This document shows positions 26,506 through 39,180 of a stretch of DNA of 64,000 nt, one piece after another (the stretch's first letter is position 1; each line of letters begins with the position of its first letter). The stretch lies in contig JAPVLO010000996.1 in NCBI GenBank assembly GCA_027257055.1, positions 1 to 64,000 of the forward strand, written 5' to 3'. The stretch is from Cephalopachus bancanus (lineage: Eukaryota; Chordata; Mammalia; Primates; Tarsiidae). A model generated the notes under the pieces. It searched no databases and was not told the origin of the DNA. It saw only the letters and a program-made list of their open reading frames with translations. The position numbers and the translations under genes were made by a program.

Positions 26506-27041
26506 ATGAAATTCAGTGGTCTGGATGTACCTTTTTCTAGAGAAAATCTGCCTTCCCTTCTAACAGGTAACCAGGCAATGAATACTAGTAATCCCTGATT
26601 GCTTTTATCCAGTGATGTATTGAGATTATTTGCAACTGGGCTTTAGTCTGTATATTTTAAACCTTTATTCCTAGGGGATGCCTTTTGAATTTTAGGTCTT
26701 TGGGATGTTTATCATGCCTCCTGTTTGGAAGGACTTGAATTCTAGTATTTGTCTCTTCAGTCATATGAATTTGTCAAAAATTCTCTCCAGCCTTTCTTGC
26801 TCATTGTTCACCTTAAGAGCTAACAAACTACTCTTAGTAACAAACAGTTCAAATTTCAGAAATGATGTCATCTCTAATATTATTCCTGCGGTTGCTCACT
26901 TCCTTGATAGCTTTTCTGTGCCTTCAAAAGTTAAATGTGTTTAATGTTTTATTTCCTGTTTTTTAGTTCTCAAAGGGAGTACTAGTCTATGTCACCTACT
27001 CTGCAATTGGCAGAAGTTTTTAGTGCATTGAGACAGTTTTC

Positions 27042-27341
27042 TTTTCTTTTTTTTTTTTTTTGAGTTGGAGTTTCACTCCAGCACCGAGATTGGAGTGCAG
27101 TGGCATGCTCTTGGCCACTCCAGTGTCAACCTGCTGGGCTCAGGCAATCCTTCAGCCTCTACCTTCTAAGGAGCCAGAACTACAGGCGCACACTACCATG
27201 CCCAGCTAATTTTTGGATTTATTGTAGAGATGAAGACTCACCAAGTTGCCTAGGCTGTTCTCGGACCCGTGGGCTCAGGCAGTCCCCTCACCTCAGCCTC
27301 CCAAAGTGCTGGGAATACCGGCTTAAGCCACCGTGCCAACC
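27042..27341 (-). mobile_element. Alu, reverse
   Basis: T run, 'gagttggagtttcactcc', full dimer ending 'caccgtgccaac'. The flanking 'gagacag' occurs on both sides, fitting a target-site duplication. Confidence 0.9.
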
Positions 27342-28097
27342 GAGACAGCTGTTCTTATTTAAAGAGTCTGGAGTCCAGAAATATGTTTTTTAAATTACCA
27401 GTATTACTGACTTAAAAATGAAAATGCTCAAGTTTGCAACATTACTTTATTCTCATCTTCTGTCGCTAAAAGACTTCAGGCAGTTACTCTTGTTAAAAAC
27501 TTTACAAACTTTGATACATAAGCTAAAAGTACCTCTGGTGTTATTTTATTATGGTAGGTGCCAGACTTTAGCAAAAGGAAGAGATTGACTAAAAGCTTCT
27601 CAGATGTACTTTTTTAATACTATGGTTTTTCCTTTGGATAATCAAGAGACTATTAGGTTAATGAAGACTAATCTAGAGCCTGGGTTTTAAAAAAATTAAT
27701 TTGGTGGGATTGCCAAAATAGTGATTCTCAACCTTTTTATTCTCAAGCACATTTTTTAAAAAAAGGATTTTGGCACTTCTGAGATTTAAAAAAAGAGCTA
27801 CATTACCTTTTGTTTACACAGTATTTGTCTCTAAGAGAAAGAAGACTTTTGTGGGGTTTCTTGTATCTCAAAGAGTACTTGAGTACAAATTGGAGAATGG
27901 GTAATGAAATGCATAGTAAATGTTAGGAGAGGTAAATGTTAACTAGAACACCAGGTCAGTATAGATTGGAGGTCTGTGAGGTATAGACTTTACTAAGGAA
28001 AATAGTGTGTGTTAGCCATGTCTTTTTATGCCTGTACTATATCATAATTAATTTGTATTTATAGCAAACTATTTTAAAAGTTTTATAACTTAAATTT
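27342..28097. other. Intergenic, no recognised feature
   Basis: AT-rich text without a gene or a repeat that I can name. Confidence 0.5.
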
Positions 28098-28375
28098 TTT
28101 CAAAGAACAAAATACCACATATTAACACTTATACATGGTCCTTGAACATTTACCGTAATATTTTAAGAAAGGGATTGGCAGTAATGGGATACTGCCAGGG
28201 TGGGGGGATAGGGAGGGGGTGCAACATCAATAAGGGTACCTGATCTCAAACCTGACAAAGTGGGGACCAAAGGAAGGCCCAAACTTTGCCTGTACAGTGA
28301 CCACTTATATACCTAATCCTGAATTGTATCCACATCTTTAAAATAAACAAATTTTAATAAAAATGCATTTAAAAT
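28098..28375 (+). mobile_element. 5'-truncated L1 3' end
   Basis: Matches the 3' UTR of the plus-strand L1 (39630-39788): 'aagaaagggattggcagta', a G-rich tract, 'atacctaatcctgaattgta' and 'cacatctttaaaataaa'. Only the last 250 bp or so of an L1 is present. The boundaries are approximate. Confidence 0.8.
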
Positions 28376-28399
28376 TAATATTTAAAAGGGAATCATACT

Positions 28400-28950
28400 G
28401 TTAATTCAGAAAATGTAGGAAAACTTTCCCTCAAGCCAACACTTAATTATATTAGATAATTCATAGAGGAGAGTAATTTTTTGTTTGTACTAATTATGGG
28501 TAAGGTTTTCTTCACAGCTCATATTTCATTACACATAAGAGAATTCATGCTGGAGAGAAACTTTATGAATACAGTGACCCTAGGAAATCTTCCACTGAAA
28601 AGTCGATGACCTGAACATAACAAATTCACACATGAGGAAAAGTAATTGTTCAAATCTCATTACACACCAGAAACTCAATTTGGAGAGCAAAAACCTACAA
28701 AAACAATTTGGAGAACAAAAACCTAAAAAAAAAAAAAATTGAAAAAACTTTCAATTTTCTGGAATTTATCAGAAAATTTCTACTAGATAATATAAATGCA
28801 CACTTAATATGTAGCTAGCTTCACACAGAAATCAGTATTCAGTATTTATACATGAATGAAACTATGTATTTCTTTAAAGTGAGAAACTGTTTTCACAGAA
28901 GTGAGAACCAATTGCACTTATTCATACTACAGAGAAACTTTATGATTATT
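28400..28950 (+). pseudogene. Decayed C2H2 zinc-finger array related to ZNF484
   Basis: Aligned by eye to ZNF484, this stretch keeps finger-like text: 'catatttcattacacataag' with 'agaattcatgctggagagaa' (compare 23445-23480), 'ttcacacagaaatcagtatt' and 'ttttcacagaagtgagaacc', each followed by linker-like text such as 'gagagaaactttatgaat' or 'acagagaaactttatga'. Many stops and indels are present and no frame is open. It is either the ruin of a duplicated finger exon or the remains of a neighbouring ZNF gene. No KRAB exon is seen nearby. Confidence 0.75.
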
Positions 28951-30299
28951 CTACATTATATATTACATACTGGATATCGAAAAAATGTTTGTCTATGAGT
29001 AAAATCTTACTGTATACCAAATAAGTGAGAAGAATAGGTTTTCTAAGAGTAAATCATTGTATTAAATGTCAACATTTATATAGAAAGGAGCTCTGTAAGT
29101 TTGATTCTGGAAAACGTCTTCCTATAGAAACAAATTCCATAAGAAATAGAATTTATTTTGTTATCGATTTAAGATTAGGCTCATGTCTGAAACCAGAGGG
29201 GACAAATAGATTGGTGCAACACTTCCCTTTTAATTAAATATTTAAACACACACACAAACATGCACACACATAAAACTTTGTATAAAGGTGACTTTTACAG
29301 CACATTTTATGTCTTGATTTTTGTACTTCTTCCACTCATAACACCTCCAGCCAGACCAACAGATAATCAGTGCTAATCAATTTTATGATTTTCTCTAAAC
29401 TCAAAATCACTTTACAGACACATCTATACTCATATATTAGTGTGTGCTTTCATTGTCTTACATAAGTAGAATTATACGCATATTTTTGCATCTTTCACAC
29501 TCAACAATAATTTTTTAACTGGCTGGAAAATGTCCATGGTGTAGACATCCCATCGATTTTTAACCATTTTGCCACTGCTAATTCACATTTTTGTCACTTG
29601 GAGAAATGATCTTACAACCATCCTCAAGTGGTAGCATAAAATAGTGGATTATTGGACAGGTATGATCATGCCTTAACCTACTGGAGATTTATTTTTCTGT
29701 AGAATATGTTTCTAGGACTGGGATTGATGGATCAAAGTATGTGATATGATATCCTTCCATTCACATAATTGTATTTTTTACATGTTTAAATGTGTCTCTC
29801 TATTCTTCCACAGTTTTGAATTCCTGGGAATTGGCAGACACTTGGTTTGCTGAGCCAACATGCAACCCCAGTAGTGTTCTCTCAATACCTACTTCATTAC
29901 CATCTTTTGAAAGTGGTAGTGGCCCCAGGACCTGTCTCAGGTAAAGAGAAGCAAAACACTGGTAGATCTGTCTTGGGAAAAACCTTTATTTTCTAAGAAA
30001 AGAAACAGACTTAGCTGCTGCCATCAATTCTACCCTTCCTCTTGCCTTGTACGTGATGCCTACAGCAGTGGCAACCTTCTTTCAACCACTGAGGAAAGGC
30101 AAAAAAAACTACAGACACCAGTTCTGACATTATTGATTCAAAACTAGCAGCAACTTACCTTCAACTATGTGATGATAAACATATCTGGCATAAACCATTC
30201 TATTTTATATTTTTCTTGTTGTATCCAAAAGCATGCCTAAACTTATTCAGGAAATGAAATATATTAAGTAATATATCCTTTTCCTATTAAATATTTTTT
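28951..30299. other. Intergenic with old LINE-like text
   Basis: About 29240-29800 reads like a very old LINE fragment ('tgtagacatcccatcgattt', 'gattgatggatcaaagtatg'). The rest is unrecognised. No gene. Confidence 0.4.
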
Positions 30300-31851
30300 A
30301 ATGGAAAAACCCTAGTAAATCAGATACTGCATGCAAACTTGAGAAAACTAAAGAAATAGCAAAATTGTACAAGATATATAATGAGTAAAAGGAGACATGG
30401 ATATTGAATCAATCAACAGCAGCAGCAGAGAATACTACCTCCAGTAAATGAATGAGCAAGCCATAACTGATCAAAACTGAAGGAATGAAAAATTCAAAAA
30501 AGTGAAAAACCATAAAAGAAATGAGAATTTTCACTACAAAACTATCATTTAAAATGTTCCAGGACTATAGGAAAAGACGTCTTAGATAGAACACATAAAT
30601 AATAAACTATTAAAATATTGGAATTTTCAAAATTAAAAACTCTTGTCCTTTGAAAGCCAATTAAGAAAATGAGAAAGACGTAGAATGGAAGGAAATATTT
30701 GCAATAGATTTCTGATAAAATATTTGTTTCCTGAATATATAAAGTTTACAACCCAATTGTAAGGAAACAACCCAAAAAAATGATAATATACTTGAACAGA
30801 GATAATTCATAAAATATGAAATGACCAATGGAGACAAGAAAGGATTTCAACATAACCCATTAGAGAAATACAAATTAAAACCACAATGAGACACTTCTAC
30901 ACACTCATTAAAATGACTATCATTAAAATGATTGACAGCACCAAGTATTGGAAAGTGCTGAGTCACTGAAACTCATACATGGCAGGTGAGGCAATAAAAC
31001 GTGACAAAGACTTTGGAAAATAGTTTGGCAAATTATTTTTTTATTTTTGTTTTTTGAGTTGGAGTCTCACTCTGTCACCCAGACTGGAGTACAGTGACTG
31101 CTCCTGGCTACCGCAGCCTCGACCTGCTGGGCTCCGGTGATCCTTCCGCCTCAGCCTTCCAAGTAGCTGGAACTACAGGTGTGCGCTCCCACGCCCGGCT
31201 AATTTTTTGATTTATTGTAGAGATGCGGTCTCGCCAAGTTGCCCAGGCGGGTCTCAAACCCATGGGCTCAGGCAATCCACTCACCTCAGCCTCCCAAAGG
31301 AGCAAATTCTTAGAAAGTAAACATATAGCTACAATACAAACCAGCCATTCCACTCCAGGATTTAACCCAAAGGAAATGAGAAATTTATGTCCATACAAAG
31401 ATTTACATGAATTTGTATAGCACCTAGTCCATCAAACTGGGAAAAACCTACATGTCTGTCATGAAATAAGGGAATAAGATGCCATATATCCAGAAATGGA
31501 ATACTACAACACTACTCAGTAATAAAGAAGAATAAGCTAATGATACATGTAACGAATGTAGATGAATTTCAAAGTCATTTTGAGTCAAAGATGCCAGACA
31601 TGGAAGGGTATTATGTTCTGTACGATTGCATTTATTTGAAATATTGAAGTGAAAAATTTCAGCCAGCAGTTGCCTGGAGCTAGAGGTAGAGAGGGATGGC
31701 CAGTAAAAGGGCACAAGGAATCTTTTAAGGATCATAAAAAGGTCTATATTTTGATCCTGTTGGTGGTTTCATGAGTATACACAACTGTCAAAATGAACAC
31801 TAAATGGATGCAGTTTATTGTATGTAAATTGTATCTCAATAAAGTTGATTT
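30300..31851 (+). mobile_element. Old L1M 3' end (split by an Alu)
   Basis: About 30840-31030 keeps ORF2 3'-end text ('aaattaaaaccacaatgaga', 'ggaaaatagtttggcaaatt'). It resumes after the Alu at 31302 and ends with the 3' UTR and 'tgtatctcaataaagttgat'. This is the target into which the full-length plus-strand L1 inserted, right at its 3' end. Confidence 0.8.
31035..31301 (-). mobile_element. Alu, reverse, truncated
   Basis: T-rich run, 'gagttggagtctcactctgtc', ending within the left arm at 'ctcccaaagga'. Flanked by gcaaatt (31028-31034 and 31302-31308), so the host L1 sequence can be read across it. Confidence 0.9.
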
Positions 31852-31868
31852 AAAATATACAGAAAATG

Positions 31869-33479
31869 GGAGTCAGGAAGATGGGGGCAGAGTTGGACTA
31901 TGCGAGTCCCCATGTGAGTGAGTGAGCGTATGGAAAATTTCGTGTAAGTGCTGGTGAGTGAGTGGGCGTGTGAGTGGCTGCCTGAGTGAGGGCTAGGGAG
32001 CTAGCGTCCAGGGCTCTCCTGATGCAGCAGCTGATGCCACAGCAATGGGGCTTGGACCCTAGCGATTCGCAGAACACAAGCCAAGTGCCATTTTCTTTTT
32101 CTTTCTTTCTTTTTTTTATCAACAAACCCTCCCTGGGAAGAAAATGCTGGGAGAGACTGTATAGGTGGGGTTCGTGAGAGGGTAGCCAGGCCCCTGGTGC
32201 AACAGCTGGTGCTACATCTTCTCTACTTCATCCCTGGCTCCTCCCAGGTCACAGAAGTGGAGCATCATTTTTTTTTTTTAATGAACAGAAGTTTTCTTTT
32301 AAAAAAAGTGACAGGAAGAAACTATTGCCCCAGGCTCTCCCTCATCTTTGAAGCAGGAGAGAGACTGCGGCTCCTGGCTTTGCCTCACCACTTCAGCACC
32401 TGACAGGGCTCTGGCAGAGGCTGCAGAGGGAGTACAGAGACAAGTTCCCATGGAAGAGGATAAGAGAAGCACCCCACCACCATCTTGAAGGTGGGACAGG
32501 AAAGTACTCTGACTTGCTCACCACAGAGCAACAGACCAGATCTCTGTGACTGGCAGATCAACGACTCAGGGATTGATTGTGGCCCAGAGGGAATATCCTG
32601 AAAGCACAAACTTTGGAAGGACCTGAAGAGTGCTGAGTCTCAGGCACTGCACTTCCTACCCTGTTCCAGCTGTGGGACAAAGGGTGTGGCCAGAAAAGGA
32701 TGAGGAAGAAGTCCAAAGAGATCGGTGGTGAGTCTGGGGCTGACCCAGACGCCCTTCTGCGAAGCAATCCTCTGAACATCAGACCCACACAGCTGGGCCA
32801 TGACTGAGAGGGACAAACTCAGGCGAAGTCTGGATGTCAGTCACAGTAGGAGAACTCCATTCCAGTATAGGCCTGGCTGGGGTGAGAGTGCATAACCTGG
32901 GGAAGAGAAAATCTCGTACCTCCCCATGGGAGATCTCCCTGACCATATGAGAGTGGGAGGGGAGGGCTGCAGCCCCACCCACCTCTACTGCCCCTCCTCC
33001 TTCCCTACTTCATTCCCTGAGGAGAGAATGAAAGAGGTGGCTCTGCAGAAGAGGCCTGATTAGAGGAACAATTTCACAGACTGCAATGAGAGGGCAGGTT
33101 TTGGGGGGGGTTCAGTTATTTTTTAATTTAAAAAAATTTTTTAACTGTTAGTTCATCTAGTTTTAAAATATTTTGCCTTTGTGAATGAATATGTATGTGA
33201 AGGTTTGATCTGCATCCCCTCAATTTTTTTTTCTTTTTAAAAGTTTCTTCTTTTATTTGTCATTGTTTTCTGTTTATGTGTGTATGTAAATCATCGAGTG
33301 TTCATCTTTCAATTTTGTTGTTGGTTTTTGCTCTTTTGTTCTTAGGTTTTTTAATATTCATTTTTTCTAGTTTAAGCTGTGTGTCAATATATGTGTGAAG
33401 GTTCATTCTGAATCCCCCCTTTTTATTTTAAATCTTCCTCCACTCTTTCTGTTTTTCTCCTCTATATACTTTGTGCTAG

Positions 33480-33530
<51 letters not shown>

Positions 33531-33928
33531 TGGGGTTTTGTTGTTTATTTGTTCTGTTTCACCTTATTGTTATTCCAGTTTGTTTTGGGGTGTGTGTGTT
33601 TGTGTTCAATTGCTTTTACATTTGTTTCTGCTTTGCATTGTTGTATAGAGGTGGTGGGGAGTGGATCTCAGGGAACAATACCACTATAAGTGAACATTTT
33701 AATTTGCAAGTAGTTTCTGATTCCTAGTGCCCCATCCCCTACTTTATTCAAATTTTGAAAACTACAAGAGACAGCAAAGCTTCCCATCCACCATCCTATT
33801 TCAAAGTAGAACAAATCCAGAGCCTAGATAAGGGAAGAATAGAGGTTTGAGCAAGCATCAAAAGGGAAAGCTTCTCCCACTGATGCTGAATAACAGAATT
33901 AAAGAGAAAAACAAGAGATCTGTCACAA
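31869..33928 (+). promoter_or_regulatory. L1-plus 5' UTR / internal promoter
   Basis: Begins 'gagtcaggaagatgggggc', followed by GTGAGTGAGTG-type repeats, a CpG-containing GC-rich part (about 31900-33110) and a T-rich part with a (GT)n run at 33482-33530. By family knowledge it would hold the L1 promoter. Only its first part resembles the L1-minus 5' UTR. Confidence 0.65.
33482..33530. repeat. (GT)n microsatellite in L1 5' UTR
   Basis: About 24 GT units. It produces meaningless Cys-Val frames. Confidence 0.95.
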
Positions 33929-34797
33929 ATGAGGAAAAACCAAAGGAAGGCCTCAGACAATTTCAAATGTACCAAAGACAAAACTGAAGAATCAGACCTT
34001 GGTGCCCAAACAAGGGAAGTCACCAATGACTGTCCCCAGAATACAACAGGGATTATGGAATGTATGGAAAGAGTGAATAAGACTCAAGAAAAACAAGATA
34101 CAACACTGAAAGAAATTGTAGCAGAGATTTTGGCAATAAAAAATTTCATCCAGGAAATAAGATGACAAGCATGGAAAGCAGAATGAATCTAGTGAAGAAA
34201 GAATCTCAGAACTTGAAGACCAGAACACGGAATTAACCTTATCTGTAAAAAACATAGAAGACTCAGAAAGAAAGAACAAAGCCTACAAGAGAGGTGCGAT
34301 TATATCAAGAGGCCGAACCTATGCCTCATTGGTATCCCAGAAGAAGAAAGGGAAATGGAGAACAACTTGGAGCAAGTATTCCAGGAGGTAATCCAAGAAA
34401 ACTTTCCCATCTCACCAAAGATGTGACCAACCAAGCACAAGAGATACAGAGAACCCCCACAAGATATCAAATGAGAAGACCAACCCCTAGACACATAGTA
34501 ATTCGCCTACACAATGTAGGCACAAAAGAAAAAATCCTAAAGGCACCAAGAGAGAAAGGTCAGGCTACCTACCAGGGAAAACCAATCAGAATAGCAGCAG
34601 ACCTATCACCAGAAACACTACAAGCAAGAAGGGACTGGAGTCAAATACTCAAAGTCCTTAAAGAAAAACAATTTCAACCAAGAATTTCTTGTCCAGTCAA
34701 GCTCAGCTTCATCAGTGATAGAGAATTAAAATACTTCCCAGACACTCAATCCCTAAGATTATGCAACTTCCAGACCACCTCTACAGGGGACACTTAA
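33929..34797 (+). pseudogene. L1-plus ORF1 relic
   Basis: ATG at 33929 opens a charged, coiled-coil-like N-terminus (MRKNQRKASDNFKCTKDK...) of 78 codons, closed by a stop at about 34163. After frame changes, the C-terminal RNA-binding half is open from 34294 to the stop at 34795-34797, with RHIVIRLHNVGTKEKILKA and TYQGKPIRIAADLSPETLQA typical of ORF1p. The protein normally coats L1 RNA; here it cannot be made whole. Confidence 0.88.
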
Positions 34798-35077
34798 AAA
34801 GGCATTAAGCACAAAAGAAAAAAAAAGAAAGAATGACCACACACTTCCCAACAGAACAGCAGAGCACAGAATCAACAGAGAATACAGCACAACAAGAAAC
34901 TTGGAAACACACACATACTTTAATCCCAAAGCCAAAAAAGAAAACAAGCAAATAAAAAACTTTGTAAGAACCTCATGACAGGGAGAAACAATCACATTTC
35001 AATAATCAGCCTGAATGTGAATGGACTAAATGCACCACAGAAAAGACACATAATGGCAAACTAGATAAGAAACCATA

Positions 35078-35360
35078 GCCGGGCTTGGTGGCTCAGCCTG
35101 TAATCCTGCGCCTTTGGGAGGCTGAGGTGAGTGGATTGCCTGAGCCTGCGGGTTCAAGACCCGCCTGGGCAGCGAGACCTCATCTCTACAATAAATAAAA
35201 AATCAGCCGGGTGTGGTAGCACATGCCTGTAATTCCAGCTACTCGGAAGGCTGAGGTGGAAGGATCGCTGGAGCCCAGCAGGCGAGGCTGCAGTGGCCGG
35301 AAGTGGCCACTGCACTCCAATCTGGGTGACCAAGTGAGACTCCAACTCAAAAAAAAAAAA
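35078..35360 (+). mobile_element. Strepsirrhine Alu in L1-plus ORF2
   Basis: Head GCCGGGCTTGGTGGCTCAGC, full dimer with A tail. 'aaccat' occurs on both sides. Little diverged, so one of the younger SINEs. Confidence 0.93.
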
Positions 35361-35548
35361 AAAACCATGACCCAATTATTTGCTGCATCCAGGAGACTCA
35401 TCTTACTTCAAGGGACACACACTGACTCAAAGTTAAAAGATGGAGAATGAGTTTCCAAGCAAATGGATCACAAAAGATGACAGGAGTTGTGATCTTAATA
35501 TCAGACAAAACAACCTTTGTTATCCAAAGTTTTTAAAGATGCAGGAGA

Positions 35549-35831
35549 AAAGCCGGGCTTGGTGGCTCAGCCTGTAATCCCACGCCTTTGGGAGGCTGAG
35601 GTGAGTGGATTGCCTGAGCCTGCGGGTTCAAGACCCGCCTGGGCAGCGAGACCTCATCTCTACAATAAATCAAAAAATCACCTGGGCATGGTAGCGCATG
35701 CCTGTAATTCCGGCTACTCGGAAGGCTGAGGTGGAAGGATCGCCGGAGCCCAGCAGGTCGAGGCTGCGGTGGCCGGGAGTGGCCACTGCACTCCAGTCTG
35801 GACGACAGAGTGAGACTCCAACTCAAAAAAA
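35549..35831 (+). mobile_element. Strepsirrhine Alu in L1-plus ORF2
   Basis: Same subfamily as the Alu at 35078. Flanked by the 13-bp direct repeat aaagatgcaggag (35535-35547 and 35832-35844). Confidence 0.94.
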
Positions 35832-38800
35832 AAAGATGCAGGAGGACATGACATAATGATAAAAGGTTCAATCCATCAACAAGAAATATCCATCCTAAAC
35901 ATAAATGCACCCAACACAGGAGCATCAGCATTTATAAAGCAACTACTAAATAAACTAAAAAAAGATACTGATATAACACTATTATAGCAGGGGACTTGAA
36001 TACCCCACTGACAGCCCTAGATAGATCACTAAGGCAAAAAATCAACAAGGAGATCCAGAACCTAAACTTGACACTCGACCAAATAGACTTAATAGATACC
36101 TACAGATTATTTCACCCAACAACCACAGAATATACATTCTACTCATCACCACATGGAACATACTCCAAGATCGATCACATCTTTGCCACAAATCAAGCAT
36201 AAACAAATTCCATAAGGTTGAAATCTTGCCATGTACATTCTCAGACCATAGTGGAATAAAAATAAATAACACCAACAACATTTCCCCAAAGTCCACAAGG
36301 ACATGGACACTAAACAACATGATGCTGAACAACTACTGGGTCAACACTGAAATCAAAGCAGAAATTAAAAGATTCCTGGAAACAAATGAGGAAACATCTT
36401 ACCAAAACTTCTGGGATGCCATGAAAACAGTTCTAAGAGGGGAATTTATATCTCTACGAGCACACATCAAGAAAATGGAAAGATCACAAGTGGAGTGCCT
36501 AACAAATCACCTAAGGGAGTTGGAAAGGGAAGATCACCAAAACCTAACTTTAGCAAAAGAATCCAAATCACCAAAATAAGAGCCCTAATATGGGACACAG
36601 AAGAAAAAAATCATAGAAAACATTAATAAAACAAAAAGCTGGTTCTTTGAAAGAATTAACAAGATTGATGAACCCCTCCTCAGAATGACCAATAAAAAGA
36701 GAAAAAGTCCAAATAAACACAATCAGAAATACAAAAGATCAAATCACAACTGACCCCAAAGAAATACAAAAGATTATCAGAGATTACTATATACACCTGT
36801 ATGGAAACAAACTTGATACCTTAAATAAAATGGAGGACTTTCTGACATCACACAACCTCCCTAGGTTGAAACAAGAGGACATTGAGACACTAAATAGACC
36901 AATAACAACCCAGGAAATTCACTCTGCCATAAGAAAACTACCTACCAAAAAAAGCCCTGGACTGGATGGCTTTCCAGCAGAATTCTACAAAACATACAAG
37001 GAGGAGCTGATACCATCCTACTGAAAGTATTCCAGGCAATTGAGAAAGATGCAATTCTCCCCAAATCATTTTTCGAAGCTAACATCACACTGATACCCAA
37101 ACCGGGTAAAAATCCAACAAAAAAAAGAGAACTACAGGCCAATATCCCTTATGAACATAGATGCAAAAATCCTCTACAAGATTCTAGCAAATCGAATTCA
37201 GAAACACATCTCAAAAATCATCCACCGTGACCAAGTAGGCTTCATCCCCAGGATGCAGTGCTGGTTCGACATTTGCCTGACCATAAATGTAATTAAATTC
37301 ATCAACAGATGTAAAAACAAGAACCACATGATTATCTCATTAGATGCAGTAAAAGCTTTTGATAAAATCCAGCATTCCTTCTTGATAAAAACCCTCAAAC
37401 ACCTAGGTATAGAAGGAACATACCTCAAAATAGTAAGTGCCATCTATGATAAACCCACAGCTAACATATTGTTAAATGGACAGAAACTGGAAACATTTTC
37501 CCTGAAATCTGGAACAAGACAAGGCTGTCCACTCTCACCCCTCTTGTTCAACATTGTGTTGGAAGTCCTAGCTTGGGCAATTAGACAATAGAAGGAAATC
37601 AGGGGTATCCAAATAGGAAAAGAAGAAGTCAAGTTATCCCTCTTTGCTGATGATATGATCCTATACTTTGAAATCCAAGAGAACCTGTCAAAAACCTGCT
37701 TTCACTGATAAAGGACTTTGGCAAAGTCTCAGAGTACAAAATAAACGTGCAAAAGACAGTTGCATTCCTATACACCAACAATAAGCAGGCAGAGACCCAA
37801 ATTAAAAGCACAATCCCATTCACAGTAGCCACAAAAGAAATGAAATACTTCAGCATCTCCCTAACCAGAGAAGTGAAAGACCTTTATAATGAGAACTACA
37901 AAACACTGCTCAAAGAAATCCATGAAGAAATAAACAAATGGAAAAATATTCCATGCTCATGGATAGGAAGAATCAACACTGTTAAAATATCCATCCTACC
38001 AAAGGCAATCTACAGATTCAATACAATACCCATTAAGATATCAACATCCTTCTTCTCAGACCTGGAAATGACAATACAGAAATTCATATGGAAATATAAA
38101 CGAGCATGAATAGTCAGAACAATCCTTAGCAAAAGAAAGCAGGAGGTATCACACTTCCAGACTTCAAACTTTACTACAAGGCTACAATAATCGAAACAGC
38201 CTGGTATTGATACAAGAACAGGCACATAGACCAATGTAACAGGATAGTGATTCTGGAAGCAAAGTCTCAATTCCTCAACCAACTCATCTTTGACAAAGCC
38301 TCCAACAACCACCACTGGGGAGAGGAGAACCTATTCAGTAAATATTGCTGGGAAAACGGGCTGACCACATGCAGAAGATAGAAACAGGATCCCTACCTAT
38401 CACCATACACAAAAATTAACTCTAAATGGATCAAAAGCCTAAACATAAAACCTCAAACTATAAGAATCTTAGAAAACACAGGAGACACCCTTATGGAAAT
38501 TGCAACTGGCAACCAATTCCGATTCAGAACCCTAAAGGCCAATATCTTAAGAAATAAGATAGACAAGTGGGACCTCATCAAACAAATGAGCTTCTGCAAA
38601 GCAAATGAAACCATCAAGAGAGCAGGGAGACAGCCTACAGAATGGGAAAAAATATTTGCCAACTGTATATCTGACAAAGGCCTAGCATCTAGGATCTACA
38701 AGGAACTCAAATGTACCAAAAGGAAAAAAACAGCCCCATTAAAAATGGGCAAAAGACATGAATAGACACTTCTCAAAAGAAGATATACTGGCAGCCAACA

Positions 38801-38912
38801 GACACATGAAAAAGTACTCAGCCTCACTCATCATCAGAGAAATGCACATCAAAACCACACTGAGATACCACCTAACCCAGGTAAGAATGGCCATCATTAA
38901 TAAAACAAACAA

Positions 38913-39180
38913 GCCGGGCTCGGTGGCTCAGCCTGTAATCCCGCGCCTTGGGAGGCTGAGGTGAGTGGATTGCCTGAGCCCGCGGGTTTGAGACCCACCT
39001 GGGCAACTTGGTGAGACCTCATCTGTACAATAAATAAAAAATCAGCCGGGTGTGGTAGCACGTGCCTATAGTTCCAGCTACTTGGAAGGCTGAGGCGGAA
39101 GGATCTTCAGAGCCCAGCAGGTCGAGGCTGCGGTGGCTGGGACAGAGTGAGACTCCAACTCAAAAAAATAAAAGATAAAA
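38913..39180 (+). mobile_element. Strepsirrhine Alu in L1-plus ORF2
   Basis: Head GCCGGGCTCGGTGGCTC. Flanked by the 14-bp direct repeat aataaaacaaacaa (38899-38912 and 39181-39194). Slightly shortened in the right arm. Confidence 0.94.
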
